From Methanobacteriota archaeon (GTDB lineage: Archaea > Halobacteriota > Methanomicrobia > Methanomicrobiales > Methanoculleaceae): a DNA stretch of 64,000 nucleotides. Made by a program: the position numbers and the translations under genes. Shown here piece after piece: positions 27,403-35,955 of this stretch. Every line of letters begins with the position of its first letter. Position 1 is the stretch's first letter. A model generated the notes under the pieces. The model was not told where the DNA came from and searched no databases. It saw only the letters and a list, made by a program, of their open reading frames with translations. Location: contig JAENYE010000007.1 of NCBI GenBank assembly GCA_016841955.1, positions 31,123-95,122 on the forward strand, in the 5' to 3' direction.

Positions 27403-28092
27403 TTAGTTCTTCTTTCTCCCCGCAACCAGCAGCAGCCCCACAATCAGCAGGGCACCGCCGGCCAGGGCCGGAGAGAGGGGTGCCTGCTGCGTGGGAACCG
27501 GCACGGGGTTCAGCGTCACGTACAGGTCGACCGTCTCCCCCTTGCCGGGGTACCGGTCGATTGAGCCCGTGTAGGGCTGATACCCGTCCTTTGTCACGGT
27601 GTAGGTCTTGTAGGGCGTCCCGGTCGTGTAGACCTGCACGGAGAGGATACCCTGGCTGGTGACGCCTTTGACCTCGTTGTCGAACATGACCGTTGCGCCG
27701 TCAACGTTGGCGTGGACGGTGTACCAGCCGATATCTCCCCCAACGAGCGGCCCCGAAGTGGGCTGGACCGGGTTGATGGTTGCGTAGAGATCGAACACCT
27801 CTCCTTTGCCGGGAACGGAGGTGACGTCCCCGTAGTAGGTGGTGTATCCGTCTTTCTCGACGCGGAACGACTGGTAGGGCGTTCCGGTGGTGTAGACCGG
27901 GACGTACAGCACGCCGGCCTCGATCGCTCCCTTATACTCGTCGTCGAAGTATACCTGTGCACCATCCACGTTACAGTTGACCGCATACCATCCGTTGTCT
28001 CCGCCTACGGGCGGTTGAGCACTCGAAGGAAGGACGATAAGACAGCAGGCAACAAGGGAAAATACCAGAAGATTGCGTACAATGCTCTGCAT
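27403..28092 (-). CDS. PEGA-domain surface protein, membrane anchored
   Basis: A 229-residue secreted protein: signal peptide (NLLVFSLVACCLIVLPSSA), two PEGA-like repeats of about 80 residues (GGDNGWYAVNCNVDGAQVYF and GGDIGWYTVHANVDGATVMF, each ending in a PGKGE and a LYATINPV or LYVTLNPV motif), a Pro/Gln linker and a C-terminal helix (ALAGGALLIVGLLLVAG) with a basic RKKN tail. It is most likely an extracellular wall- or S-layer-associated protein held by the C-terminal anchor. The repeats suggest a structural role. Confidence 0.8.
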   Translation of the reverse strand: MQSIVRNLLVFSLVACCLIVLPSSAQPPVGGDNGWYAVNCNVDGAQVYFDDEYKGAIEAGVLYVPVYTTGTPYQSFRVEKDGYTTYYGDVTSVPGKGEVFDLYATINPVQPTSGPLVGGDIGWYTVHANVDGATVMFDNEVKGVTSQGILSVQVYTTGTPYKTYTVTKDGYQPYTGSIDRYPGKGETVDLYVTLNPVPVPTQQAPLSPALAGGALLIVGLLLVAGRKKN

Positions 28093-28603
28093 AAAAAGCC
28101 TCCGCTTTAATTAATAAATTATCTTCTTACGTATATACCTTCCCCTATTTTAACGGCGGGAATACGATATCGAACGTGATTTCCAGGAGAAATCCGAAAT
28201 CTGCCGGTTTAAACACGCAGTTTAGCGTTGTTTGCGGGAGGTCCCGGCAGGAACGCGCTCATGCACGATCTCCCGGTATCCCGTATCCTCATGATCGAAA
28301 AGGGATTGAAGGGCACTTCGTTTCAGAAACGGGGCCGGCCAACCATAAATGGGTCGTCCGGTTCGTAGCGCCGCTACAGGGTGCTCCCGTTGATGATAGC
28401 CTGCCGTGCATCGCCTCTTCGGCATGCCGAAGAGGCCCCGATCACGGGGATGGCGCCCGACGGCAGGTCCCCGGAGCCCGAAGGCAATGAGCAGGTCTCC
28501 TCAAACCGGAAACCGTCCCGGTAAACAGCAGCGTGAAACATATCAGGCGACTTTTATTGCTGGGTAAATATAAAAACTGGATTTGCACGGGAGGAGTCCT
28601 GCT
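28093..28603. other. 511-bp gap between PEGA protein and histidine kinase
   Basis: Both genes face away from it, so it should hold both promoters. AT-rich DNA lies near 28108-28125 (TTAATTAATAAATTATC) for the PEGA gene and near 28545-28575 (TTTTATTGCTGGGTAAATATA) for the kinase. A 24-bp perfect palindrome is at 28413-28436. No gene is supported in the GC-rich middle. Confidence 0.5.
28413..28436. repeat. 24-bp perfect palindrome
   Basis: GCCTCTTCGGCA is followed directly by its exact reverse complement TGCCGAAGAGGC. It can form a cruciform/hairpin without loop or serve as a dyad protein-binding site. It lies about 170 nt upstream of the kinase start. Confidence 0.8.
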
Positions 28604-30409
28604 ATGGCACCACTGCCCGAGACCATCCGTATATTCATCGTCGGCATCCTGCTCGGGGTATCGATCGTCCTGACCTACTACTTTCATGCAGTCCTCTCGA
28701 TAGGGGCCGTCTTCTCCCACTTCTTCTACATACCCATCATCCTCGCCGCGCTCTGGTGGGGGAGAAAAGGTATCGGTGTGGCGCTCTTCCTTGGCGGGCT
28801 GGTCGTCGCAAGCCATTTGCTTATCAGGACCGACGTCGGGACCTTCAACGACTACGGGCGTGCGCTGATGTTCGTCGTGGTCGCAATCGTCATCGCCTGG
28901 CTCTCCGAACGGTTGAAAAGGCAGCAGAAGGACACCGAGAGAGAGCGTGACCGGGCGCAGGGCTACCTGGACGTGGCTGCCGTCCTGCTGGTCGTCATCA
29001 ACGCGGACCAGACCATCGGCCTCATAAACCGGCGTGGCTGCGAGTTGCTCGGCTACCGCGAGGAGGAACTGCTCGGGAAGAACTGGTTCGACGTAGCGGT
29101 CCCGGAGCGCAACAGGGAGGACGCCCGGCGGGCATTCACCCGCACGGCGGCATCCGGGACCCCCACGACACCCGAGACGGACGAGAACGTCATCGTGACG
29201 AAGGGCGGCGATGAGCGCACGCTCATCTGGAAGGAGGCCGTCCTGAGAGACGCCGGCGGTCGCGTCGTCGGGGTTCTCGGGTCGGGGAAGGACATCACCG
29301 ACCGGATCCGGGCGGAGAAGGCGCTCCGGAACAGCGAGGCCCAGCTCCGCACGATCGTCGAGAACCTGAACGAAGGTCTGGGTGTTTTCGACCTCGACGG
29401 CAACCCGCTCCACTGGAACCGTGCCGCCGGGGAGATCTTCGGACTGCTCGGCCTTGAGGAAGTCCCCGGGAACGTGAACGAGCTCGGCAGTATCTTCGAG
29501 CTTGCAACGATGGACGGCACCGTCCTCCCGGTGGAGGGGTGGCCCCTGTCCCGCATCCTGCGCGGGGAGCAGGTCAGGGACATTGAAGTTCGTACCCGGC
29601 GCATCGGGGCCGAGCGGCAGCGTGTATTCAACTACGGCGGCACCCTTGTCCGCGATGCGGGCGGCAACCCGTTCATGGCGGTGGTCACGTTCACGGACAT
29701 CACCGAGCGCAAAGAGGCGGAAGAGGCTATCCTCGCGGCGAACGAGGAGTCGAACCTGTATCTCGACATCATGGTCCACGACATCAACAACGCCAACACC
29801 ATAGCGCTCGGTTACAGCGAAATTCTCGGTGAAGACCTCGAAGGGAAGAACCGGGAGATAATGCAGAAGATCCGGTCGGCCGTCACCCAGAGCATCGAGA
29901 TCATCAAGAACGTCTCGACGATCCGGCGTCTCCGCCCGCCGACCCCTCCCCTGAAACCAGTCGACCTCGACGCGGTGATCCGGGCCGAGATACGGCAGCA
30001 CCCGGAGACCGACATCAGGTACGACGGGAGATCGGTCGCAGTCCTCGCCGACGACCTCCTCCCCGAGGTCTTCACGAACCTCGTCGGCAACAGCATCAAG
30101 TTCGGGGAGCCCGACGTCGCGATCGCGATCCGGGTCGAGGAGCTGGACGGCGAGGTGCTGGTCTCGGTCGAGGACACGGGCCCGGGCATACCCGACGCGA
30201 CAAAGGCCGTTCTCTTCTCCCGGTTCCGGAAGGGGAAGAGTTCGAGGAGCGGCAAAGGTCTCGGCCTTTACATTGTACGGATGCTTGTTACGCGCTACGG
30301 GGGGAGCATCCGGGTGGAAGACCGGGTGCCCGGCCGACCGGAGGAGGGGGCGGCATTCCGGTTCACGCTACGGAGGGCGCGGGGCATGGGAGAGGCGGGG
30401 AGAGCCTGA
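28604..30409 (+). CDS. membrane PAS sensor histidine kinase
   Basis: A 601-residue kinase from ATG 28604 with GGGAGGA about 9 nt upstream (a TTG at 28583 is less likely). Residues about 7-100 hold three or four membrane helices (FIVGILLGVSIVLTYYF, FFYIPIILAALWWG, ALMFVVVAIVIAWL). A short coiled region leads to two PAS domains (about 115-235 and 245-370). The H-box is DIMVHDINNANTIALGYSE, with a HATPase domain (GNSIKFGEPD, DTGPGIPD, SGKGLGLYIV). The H-x-INN variant is common in methanogen kinases. No partner regulator is adjacent. Confidence 0.9.
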   Translation: MAPLPETIRIFIVGILLGVSIVLTYYFHAVLSIGAVFSHFFYIPIILAALWWGRKGIGVALFLGGLVVASHLLIRTDVGTFNDYGRALMFVVVAIVIAWLSERLKRQQKDTERERDRAQGYLDVAAVLLVVINADQTIGLINRRGCELLGYREEELLGKNWFDVAVPERNREDARRAFTRTAASGTPTTPETDENVIVTKGGDERTLIWKEAVLRDAGGRVVGVLGSGKDITDRIRAEKALRNSEAQLRTIVENLNEGLGVFDLDGNPLHWNRAAGEIFGLLGLEEVPGNVNELGSIFELATMDGTVLPVEGWPLSRILRGEQVRDIEVRTRRIGAERQRVFNYGGTLVRDAGGNPFMAVVTFTDITERKEAEEAILAANEESNLYLDIMVHDINNANTIALGYSEILGEDLEGKNREIMQKIRSAVTQSIEIIKNVSTIRRLRPPTPPLKPVDLDAVIRAEIRQHPETDIRYDGRSVAVLADDLLPEVFTNLVGNSIKFGEPDVAIAIRVEELDGEVLVSVEDTGPGIPDATKAVLFSRFRKGKSSRSGKGLGLYIVRMLVTRYGGSIRVEDRVPGRPEEGAAFRFTLRRARGMGEAGRA

Positions 30410-30564
30410 ACGGCCCTGCCGACCCCACTGTTCCCGGCCGCATGGACCGCAATCGACGAATCCCGGCCATCCTCCTGCAAAAAAGCAGGAAATCGCTGAT
30501 ACTCTCCGGAAAATGATCAGTCGAAACAAAAAAGTTTTTAAATACTCCGCATATTCTCTCTACT

Positions 30565-32085
30565 ATGCGATACCGTACGATCACCACCCTCCTGGTTGCA
30601 TTCGCCCTCCTCATCTTTGCGGCAGGATGCACCGCCGCAACGGAAGAGAAGACCGATCTCGTTGCACCCTCGCCGGCCGACGAGGCCTATGCCCGGGGAC
30701 TGGCCGAGTATGCAGACGCCAACTTCCGGGTCGCCGAGGAACGCTTTGCGGAGGCCTCCGCCCTCTACGCCGGCGCCGGCGATCCGGATAAGGCCCGAAT
30801 GGCCTGGGACGCCATGCTCCGGGCGAACAGGACATACCTCGAGTATTCGCTCGACGCCGCGGCCGCAGAAGCAGCGCTGCGGGAGAGCGTCCCCGGCATC
30901 ACCGATGAGAACATAACCGGCTGGCTGGAGAACCGGGCCCAGAAGATCGTCTCTGAGAACGAGACGCTCTACTTCTGCGATGTCGCCAGCGACTACCTCT
31001 TCGCGCACTTCGACGATATGCGGAAGAAGACCGCGACGACTCTCGACTTCGACTACATCGCCCGGTATGCCTGGTCGGAGAACCGGTCAGAGACCGGGCC
31101 GTACGTGAACCCGGTGCACTACGCGGGAGTCGAGCGGCTCGAGATCCCGTACGAGGTGCTCCCGGCGACGGGAGTGCTGAAGATCTGGCTCCCGCTCCCG
31201 GTCGAGACGGAGTCGCAGAGAAACGTGACCGTCGCGAACCTGTCATGTCCTGAGTATATCGTCGTCGGTCCGGTCACCACGGGCGCTATCGGCTACGTCT
31301 ACTACGAGGTCCCGGTCGAGGCGGTCAACGGGAACCTCGTCATCACGGCGGATATCGGGTTTACCTCTTATGAGCAGATCTTTGACGATATCGACCCGGC
31401 CAAGGTCGGGGAGTACGATACGAGCGACCCCGAGTACCTGCTCTACACGGCATCCGAGCGGAACATCGAGATCACGGATGCGATCCGGGAGAAGGCGCAG
31501 GAGATCGTCGGGAACGAGACGAACCCGCACCTCCGGGCACAGATGATCTACTACCACATCATCGAGACCTATCCCTACAGCCACGTCCCGCACGGTTCGC
31601 TTGATGCCCGGGAGCCCAAGGTCGCCGAGTCCACCTACATGTTCGAGACCGGTCACGGCGACTGCGGCACCCAGAGCATGCTTTTTGCCGCGTTCTGCAG
31701 GTCGCTCGGGATCCCCGCCCGCGCCATCGGGGGCTACCAGATGCTCCTGTCCGAGGCTCCCGGCACTCACTTCTGGGCGGAGTACTACCTGCCCGGGTAC
31801 GGCTGGGTCCCGAACGACGTGACGGTCGCCGAGATAGCCGACTGGGTCGCCATCCCCGACGAGGAACGGTCGGCGTTCAAGGACTACTACGCTGCAAACC
31901 TCGATCCTGCACGCCTGGTGATCCAGAAGAACGTCGACGCCCCGATGGACCCGGCCCTGCCGGAAGACGCCGTTGTCTTCAGGATCGTCCGGCAGAACCC
32001 GGCGATCATCTCCGATACGGCGGACAACGATCTGGATCTCCTCTGCTTGGAGTGCTTCAGTATCAGCCTTGCGGCTGTTGACTGA
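30565..32085 (+). CDS. transglutaminase-like lipoprotein
   Basis: A 506-residue exported protein with a lipobox signal (LLIFAAGC). The N-terminal region (about 35-140) is helical, like a TPR-type repeat. The transglutaminase/protease-like domain has the full catalytic triad: Cys367 in HGDCGTQSM, His402 in GTHFWAEYYL and Asp418 in VPNDVT. Such archaeal surface domains are probably proteases or amide-bond enzymes acting on the cell envelope; the substrate is unknown. An AT-rich stretch (GTTTTTAAATACTC) lies about 25 nt upstream and should be its TATA box. Confidence 0.85.
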   Translation: MRYRTITTLLVAFALLIFAAGCTAATEEKTDLVAPSPADEAYARGLAEYADANFRVAEERFAEASALYAGAGDPDKARMAWDAMLRANRTYLEYSLDAAAAEAALRESVPGITDENITGWLENRAQKIVSENETLYFCDVASDYLFAHFDDMRKKTATTLDFDYIARYAWSENRSETGPYVNPVHYAGVERLEIPYEVLPATGVLKIWLPLPVETESQRNVTVANLSCPEYIVVGPVTTGAIGYVYYEVPVEAVNGNLVITADIGFTSYEQIFDDIDPAKVGEYDTSDPEYLLYTASERNIEITDAIREKAQEIVGNETNPHLRAQMIYYHIIETYPYSHVPHGSLDAREPKVAESTYMFETGHGDCGTQSMLFAAFCRSLGIPARAIGGYQMLLSEAPGTHFWAEYYLPGYGWVPNDVTVAEIADWVAIPDEERSAFKDYYAANLDPARLVIQKNVDAPMDPALPEDAVVFRIVRQNPAIISDTADNDLDLLCLECFSISLAAVD

Positions 32086-32097
32086 TACCATCCACTC

Positions 32098-32103
32098 TTT
32101 TTT
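32098..32103 (+). terminator. oligo-T terminator after the transglutaminase gene
   Basis: CCACTCTTTTTTCC 12-18 nt after the stop codon. Confidence 0.4.
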
Positions 32104-32304
32104 CCGACGACCGCGGGAGCCGTCCCGGTTCCGTCCAGGTTTGCCTGAGATGAAAACGCCGGGGGTGAAGCTCCCCGCATATCGTACGGCCCGGAGAGAC
32201 GGGCAGTATGATGCGGTATCGGCGGGGCCTAAGCAGGGAGTTTTCTGTTAAATGCCCTGTTTTTGTACAGAATTTAATTATCTGTGTGGACTCACTGGCT
32301 GTAA

Positions 32305-32352
32305 TACCATAATATATATTAACCAGTTATGACGGTTCGCCAGGTATATATG
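32305..32352 (+). promoter_or_regulatory. AT-rich promoter region of the ErcA-like gene
   Basis: CCATAATATATATTAACC (32307-32324) and GTATATATGG (32344-32353) are both TATA-like. With either, the transcript would have a leader of 65-105 nt before ATG 32443. The remainder of the 357-bp gap shows no gene; AGGAG-tt-CTCCT at 32376 is a short inverted repeat. Confidence 0.45.
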
Positions 32353-32442
32353 GATTCGGCTACTTACAACTGATTAGGAGTTCTCCTTTCAGTCGCCAGC
32401 GTACTTTCGGGTCAAATCGTGATCCAGAGAAGGTGTTGAATC

Positions 32443-33600
32443 ATGATCCAGAGAAGCCAGCTTGACCTGAGAAAATTTGTAGCTCCTGAATTTATCTGCG
32501 GGCACGGGGCACTGCAGCTTGCAGGCCGGTATGCACGCAACTTCGGTATGAAACAGGTGCTCCTCGTCACCGACCCGGGTGTCCGGGCCGCAGGCTGGGC
32601 CGAGGCCGTAGGGGAGAGCCTGACCGAAGCTGGGATATCGTTCACCATCTTCGACTCTATCTCCGTAAATCCCCGCTCCAGGCAGGTGATGTCGGGTAAG
32701 GATGTGTACCTGTCCGAAGAGTGCAACGGCGTTGTCGCCGTCGGGGGAGGAAGCCCGATGGACTGTGCCAAGGGGATCGGGATAGCGGGTTCCAACCTGC
32801 GGGATATCCTCACGTTCGAGGGCGTCGACCGGGTGCCGGTACCTGCGCCGCCTCTCATCTGCATCCCGACAACCGCCGGGAGTTCCGCCGATGTCTCCCA
32901 GTTCGCCATCATCACGGATGAAGAGAGAAAGCGAAAAATTGCCATCGTCAGTAAAGCGCTCGTTCCCGACATTTCTCTGCTCGATCCCGAACCGCTGACG
33001 ACGATGTCCCGGCAACTGACCGTGGATACCGGCATGGACACCCTCAGCCACGCGATCGAGGCCTATGTGTCGAACGCCAGTTCCCCGATGACCGACGTGC
33101 ATGCCCTCGAGGCGATACGGCTCATCCATAGCGCACTGCCTGCGGTCACGGAAGAGCCCGAAAACCTGAACCTGCGGTTTTCGACCCTCCTTGCCAGCCT
33201 TCACGCGGGACTGGCGTTCTCCAACGCAAGCATCGGGGCCGTGCACGCGCTGGCGCACAGTCTCGGAGGGGCCTACGATCTTGCGCACGGGCGGTGCACT
33301 GCGCTGCTCCTTGAGCATGTGATCTCGGCCAACTACGAGGCAGCCCCGGATCGATACGACCGGATAGGAGCAATCATCGGCCCGGTGCAGGCCGAACGAA
33401 CACCGCCGGCAGAGGGGGTGGCGGCATTCAGGAAAACGCTTGGCATCACGGGGCCCCTCGCCGCAGTCGGCGTTCGGGAGGATGCGATTCCTGCCCTTGC
33501 CGAACAGGCATATACCGACCCCTGCATGGTAACGAACCCGCGTAAGCTCACCTGCGAAGATATCGAACGGATCTATGAGTATGCGTTCCGAACTTCCTGA
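32443..33600 (+). CDS. ercA: iron-containing alcohol dehydrogenase, ErcA-like
   Basis: A 385-residue group III (Fe-dependent) alcohol dehydrogenase. NAD-binding: VVAVGGGSPMDCAKGIGI; TTAGSSADVSQFAI; metal ligands: an Asp before the GMDTLSHAIEAY helix, with His there and in VHALAHSLGGAYDLAHG. The N-terminus (LRKFVAPEFICGHGALQLAG) matches the ErcA branch, which in Pseudomonas is needed for regulation of ethanol oxidation and is paired with a PAS sensor. Here too a PAS protein gene overlaps its 3' end by 26 nt. Whether it works as an enzyme or regulator is not known. Confidence 0.85.
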   Translation: MIQRSQLDLRKFVAPEFICGHGALQLAGRYARNFGMKQVLLVTDPGVRAAGWAEAVGESLTEAGISFTIFDSISVNPRSRQVMSGKDVYLSEECNGVVAVGGGSPMDCAKGIGIAGSNLRDILTFEGVDRVPVPAPPLICIPTTAGSSADVSQFAIITDEERKRKIAIVSKALVPDISLLDPEPLTTMSRQLTVDTGMDTLSHAIEAYVSNASSPMTDVHALEAIRLIHSALPAVTEEPENLNLRFSTLLASLHAGLAFSNASIGAVHALAHSLGGAYDLAHGRCTALLLEHVISANYEAAPDRYDRIGAIIGPVQAERTPPAEGVAAFRKTLGITGPLAAVGVREDAIPALAEQAYTDPCMVTNPRKLTCEDIERIYEYAFRTS

Positions 33601-34738
33601 TGGCCGGGATGCGCTCCGGGAGAAGATCATCGGCCTCGGAGAGACGTCTCTGCACAAGAGTTACTACCCGGAGTTGCAGAGCCGGCTTGCGGAACTCGAA
33701 CGGTTCAGGGCTCTGCTCGACCAGACGTACGATGCAATATTTCTGATCCGTGCGGAAACCGGGAAGCTTGCGGACGTTAACGCATCCGTGAGGGCGTACC
33801 TCGGCTATTCGAAGAAGGAGCTGCTTGCGACATCGTTTGCCGACCTGTTCTCTCCGCAACAGAAGGCCGGTTTTGTCGAGCTCATCCGGAAGAAGAGCGA
33901 TCTTCCATCCGAATGTCGGCAGACCTGCATCGCATCGCTCATGTCGCGGGACGAGAGGGAGATCCCGATGGAGATCACCGTTCGGTCGGTCACCTTCGGC
34001 GGCGAGCAGTACGTCGTAGCGATTGCACGGGATATTACCGACCGGATCCGTGCCGAGCGGGAACTCAAGATAAAGGAGAGCGCTCTCGAATCATCGACAA
34101 ACGGCATCCTCATCGCCGATCTCACCGGGGCCGTCATGTATGCCAACCGGAGTTTTGCCGCAATGTTCGGGTACGGGGAGGAGAAAGCGATCACGGGGAG
34201 AAACCTGGAAGCATTCTTTGCGGATCCCACCGTAGGGGAAAAGATTACGGGCCATCTCCTTGACAACCACGCAATCGTACAGGAGACGATCGGGCTGCGA
34301 AACAACGGATCCCCGTTTCACATCCAGGTCTCGGGCAGCGTCGTGCAGAACGATGCCGGGCAGCCGCTCTGCATCATGCTGATCGCTATGGATATCACCG
34401 GGCGGTTCCTCACCGATCAGATGAAACGGGAGACATACGCGCAGCTCGGGAAAAATATCGAGCAGTTTGCTATTCTCGGGGATCATATCCGGAACCCGCT
34501 GCAGGTGATCGTCGGGTATGCGGAGATGATCGATGACCCGTGTGCCGAAAAGATCCTCGAGCAGTCGCGCCGGATTGACGAGATCATCACCGAGCTCGAC
34601 CGGGGATGGGTCGAGTCGGCGAACGTCAGGCAGTTTCTGCGGAAGCACGGAGATGACGCGGAGCCCGAGTGCCCGCCCGGCGGTTTGAGTCGCACAAAGC
34701 GCGACTGCACCGACAACCATAAAACGACGGGGATTTAA
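33575..34738 (+). CDS. PAS-PAS sensor with HisKA-like end, partner of ErcA (no HATPase)
   Basis: A 387-residue soluble protein whose start lies inside the ercA-like gene (26-nt overlap), so the two are translationally coupled. The N-terminal motif GETSLHKSYYPELQSRLAEL is the same as in sensors next to ErcA in bacteria. Two PAS domains follow (about 40-155 and 165-285). The C-terminal 70 residues form a HisKA-like segment (FAILGDHIRNPLQVIVGYAE) ending in ELDRGWVESANVRQFLRKHG, then a Cys-containing tail. There is no ATPase domain, so phosphorylation would need a partner. The same C-terminal module ends the protein at 49488-51797. Confidence 0.8.
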   Translation: MSMRSELPDGRDALREKIIGLGETSLHKSYYPELQSRLAELERFRALLDQTYDAIFLIRAETGKLADVNASVRAYLGYSKKELLATSFADLFSPQQKAGFVELIRKKSDLPSECRQTCIASLMSRDEREIPMEITVRSVTFGGEQYVVAIARDITDRIRAERELKIKESALESSTNGILIADLTGAVMYANRSFAAMFGYGEEKAITGRNLEAFFADPTVGEKITGHLLDNHAIVQETIGLRNNGSPFHIQVSGSVVQNDAGQPLCIMLIAMDITGRFLTDQMKRETYAQLGKNIEQFAILGDHIRNPLQVIVGYAEMIDDPCAEKILEQSRRIDEIITELDRGWVESANVRQFLRKHGDDAEPECPPGGLSRTKRDCTDNHKTTGI

Positions 34739-34753
34739 CCCCAAAACAAGAAA

Positions 34754-34825
34754 CGCCCCGGCCGGGATTCGAACCCGGGTCGAAAGCTCCGGAGGCTTTC
34801 AGGATATCCACTACCCTACCGAGAC
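34754..34825 (-). tRNA. tRNA-Arg (anticodon CCG)
   Basis: The 72-nt minus-strand sequence folds as a tRNA. The acceptor GTCTCGG pairs with CCGGGGC (two G-U pairs); the anticodon stem GAAAGC/GCTTTC encloses CTCCGGA with anticodon CCG; the T arm is CCGGG-TTCGAAT-CCCGG, with discriminator G. CCA is not encoded. Confidence 0.85.
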
Positions 34826-34877
34826 TGCCATATTATATTGTTCTGTATGGTATAAAAGGCCAGCGGAGAGGGGGGGT

Positions 34878-35909
34878 TTATTCTCTCCGCGATTCGTAGA
34901 GGTGCCAGATTTTGCACGCTCCTTCGTGGCTGACCATGCAGGGGCCCACAGGGGTGCGCGGGGTGCAGGCCTTCCCGAAGAGCCGGCAGTCGGAGGGCAG
35001 GGCGACGCCGCGCAGCACTTTATCGCAGATGCAGGCCGAGTGCTTGTCCACGTGCCGGATCTCGATGTCGTACTTCTTCTGCGCGTCGTAGCCCTCGAAC
35101 TCCGGCTTCAGGCGGAGGCCTGATGCCGGGATCACCGGGAACCCACGCCACTCGACGTCGAACGGCTCGAAAACCTCGTACATCAACCGTTTCGCCTTGA
35201 CGTTCCCTTCCCGGGTGACCACGCGCGGGTAGGCGTTCTCCACCCGGTGTACGCCCTCGCGGACCTGCTGCACCGCCACGAGAAGGCCGAGGAGGATGTC
35301 CTCGGGCTCGAACCCCGCGACGACCTGCGGGACGGGGAAGCGTTCGTACTCCTCGTAGCCCATCACCGCGCAGACGTGCCCCGGGAGGAGGAACCCGTCG
35401 AGCGCCGCCTCCCCCTGGGCGAGGAGCCACGCCATCGCGGGCGGGACGAGCCGGTGGCACGAGAGGATGGAGAAGTTCTCCGGCGGGCGGGAGAGGATCG
35501 TGGCGGCGACGGTCGGCGCGGTGGTCTCGAACCCGACCGATATGAAGACGACCTCGCGGTCCGGCTCCCTCCGGGCGATCTCCACCGCCTTGTGGATACC
35601 CTGCACCACCCGGACGTCCCCGCCGCTCGACTCGAGCGACCCCTTCGACCCGGGAACACGCAGCAGGTCGCCGTAGGTGGCGACGGTGCAGCCCCGCTCC
35701 ACCAGGTCGAGCGCGGCGTCGATCTCGCCCTGCGGCGTGATGCAGACCGGGCAGCCCGGCCCCATCACGATCTTGAGACCTTCGGGAAGGACGCTCCGGA
35801 GCCCGGCGCGTGCGATCGCCGCCTCGTGGGTGCCGCAGATATGCATGAGCGTGATATCCCGGTCGACGAGAGCATGGAGCGCATCGAGGATTTCCTTACC
35901 AACCGCCAT
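34878..35909 (-). CDS. hypD: hydrogenase maturation protein HypD
   Basis: A 343-residue protein typical of HypD, the scaffold on which HypC and HypE assemble the Fe(CN)2CO group of [NiFe] hydrogenases. Key parts are HICGTHE at 23-29 with Cys25, GPGCPVC at 50-56 with two more active-site cysteines, and the C-terminal iron-sulfur region (SACICDKVLRG, CRLFGKACTPRTPVGPCMVS, EGACKIW) with its 4Fe-4S cysteines. It serves the Eha hydrogenase encoded downstream in this window and others. It is divergent from mscS; the start at ATG 35909 fits an AT-rich 46-nt promoter gap. Confidence 0.97.
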   Translation of the reverse strand: MAVGKEILDALHALVDRDITLMHICGTHEAAIARAGLRSVLPEGLKIVMGPGCPVCITPQGEIDAALDLVERGCTVATYGDLLRVPGSKGSLESSGGDVRVVQGIHKAVEIARREPDREVVFISVGFETTAPTVAATILSRPPENFSILSCHRLVPPAMAWLLAQGEAALDGFLLPGHVCAVMGYEEYERFPVPQVVAGFEPEDILLGLLVAVQQVREGVHRVENAYPRVVTREGNVKAKRLMYEVFEPFDVEWRGFPVIPASGLRLKPEFEGYDAQKKYDIEIRHVDKHSACICDKVLRGVALPSDCRLFGKACTPRTPVGPCMVSHEGACKIWHLYESRRE

Positions 35910-35955
35910 GAATTATCATACTTATATTTCACCAAAAGCACATATTAGTACCGGA

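Noticed and set aside
28442..30001. A 519-residue open frame antisense to the membrane histidine kinase
   Set aside because: Composition is that of an antisense shadow, with no family motif; the kinase frame has PAS, H-box and HATPase motifs.
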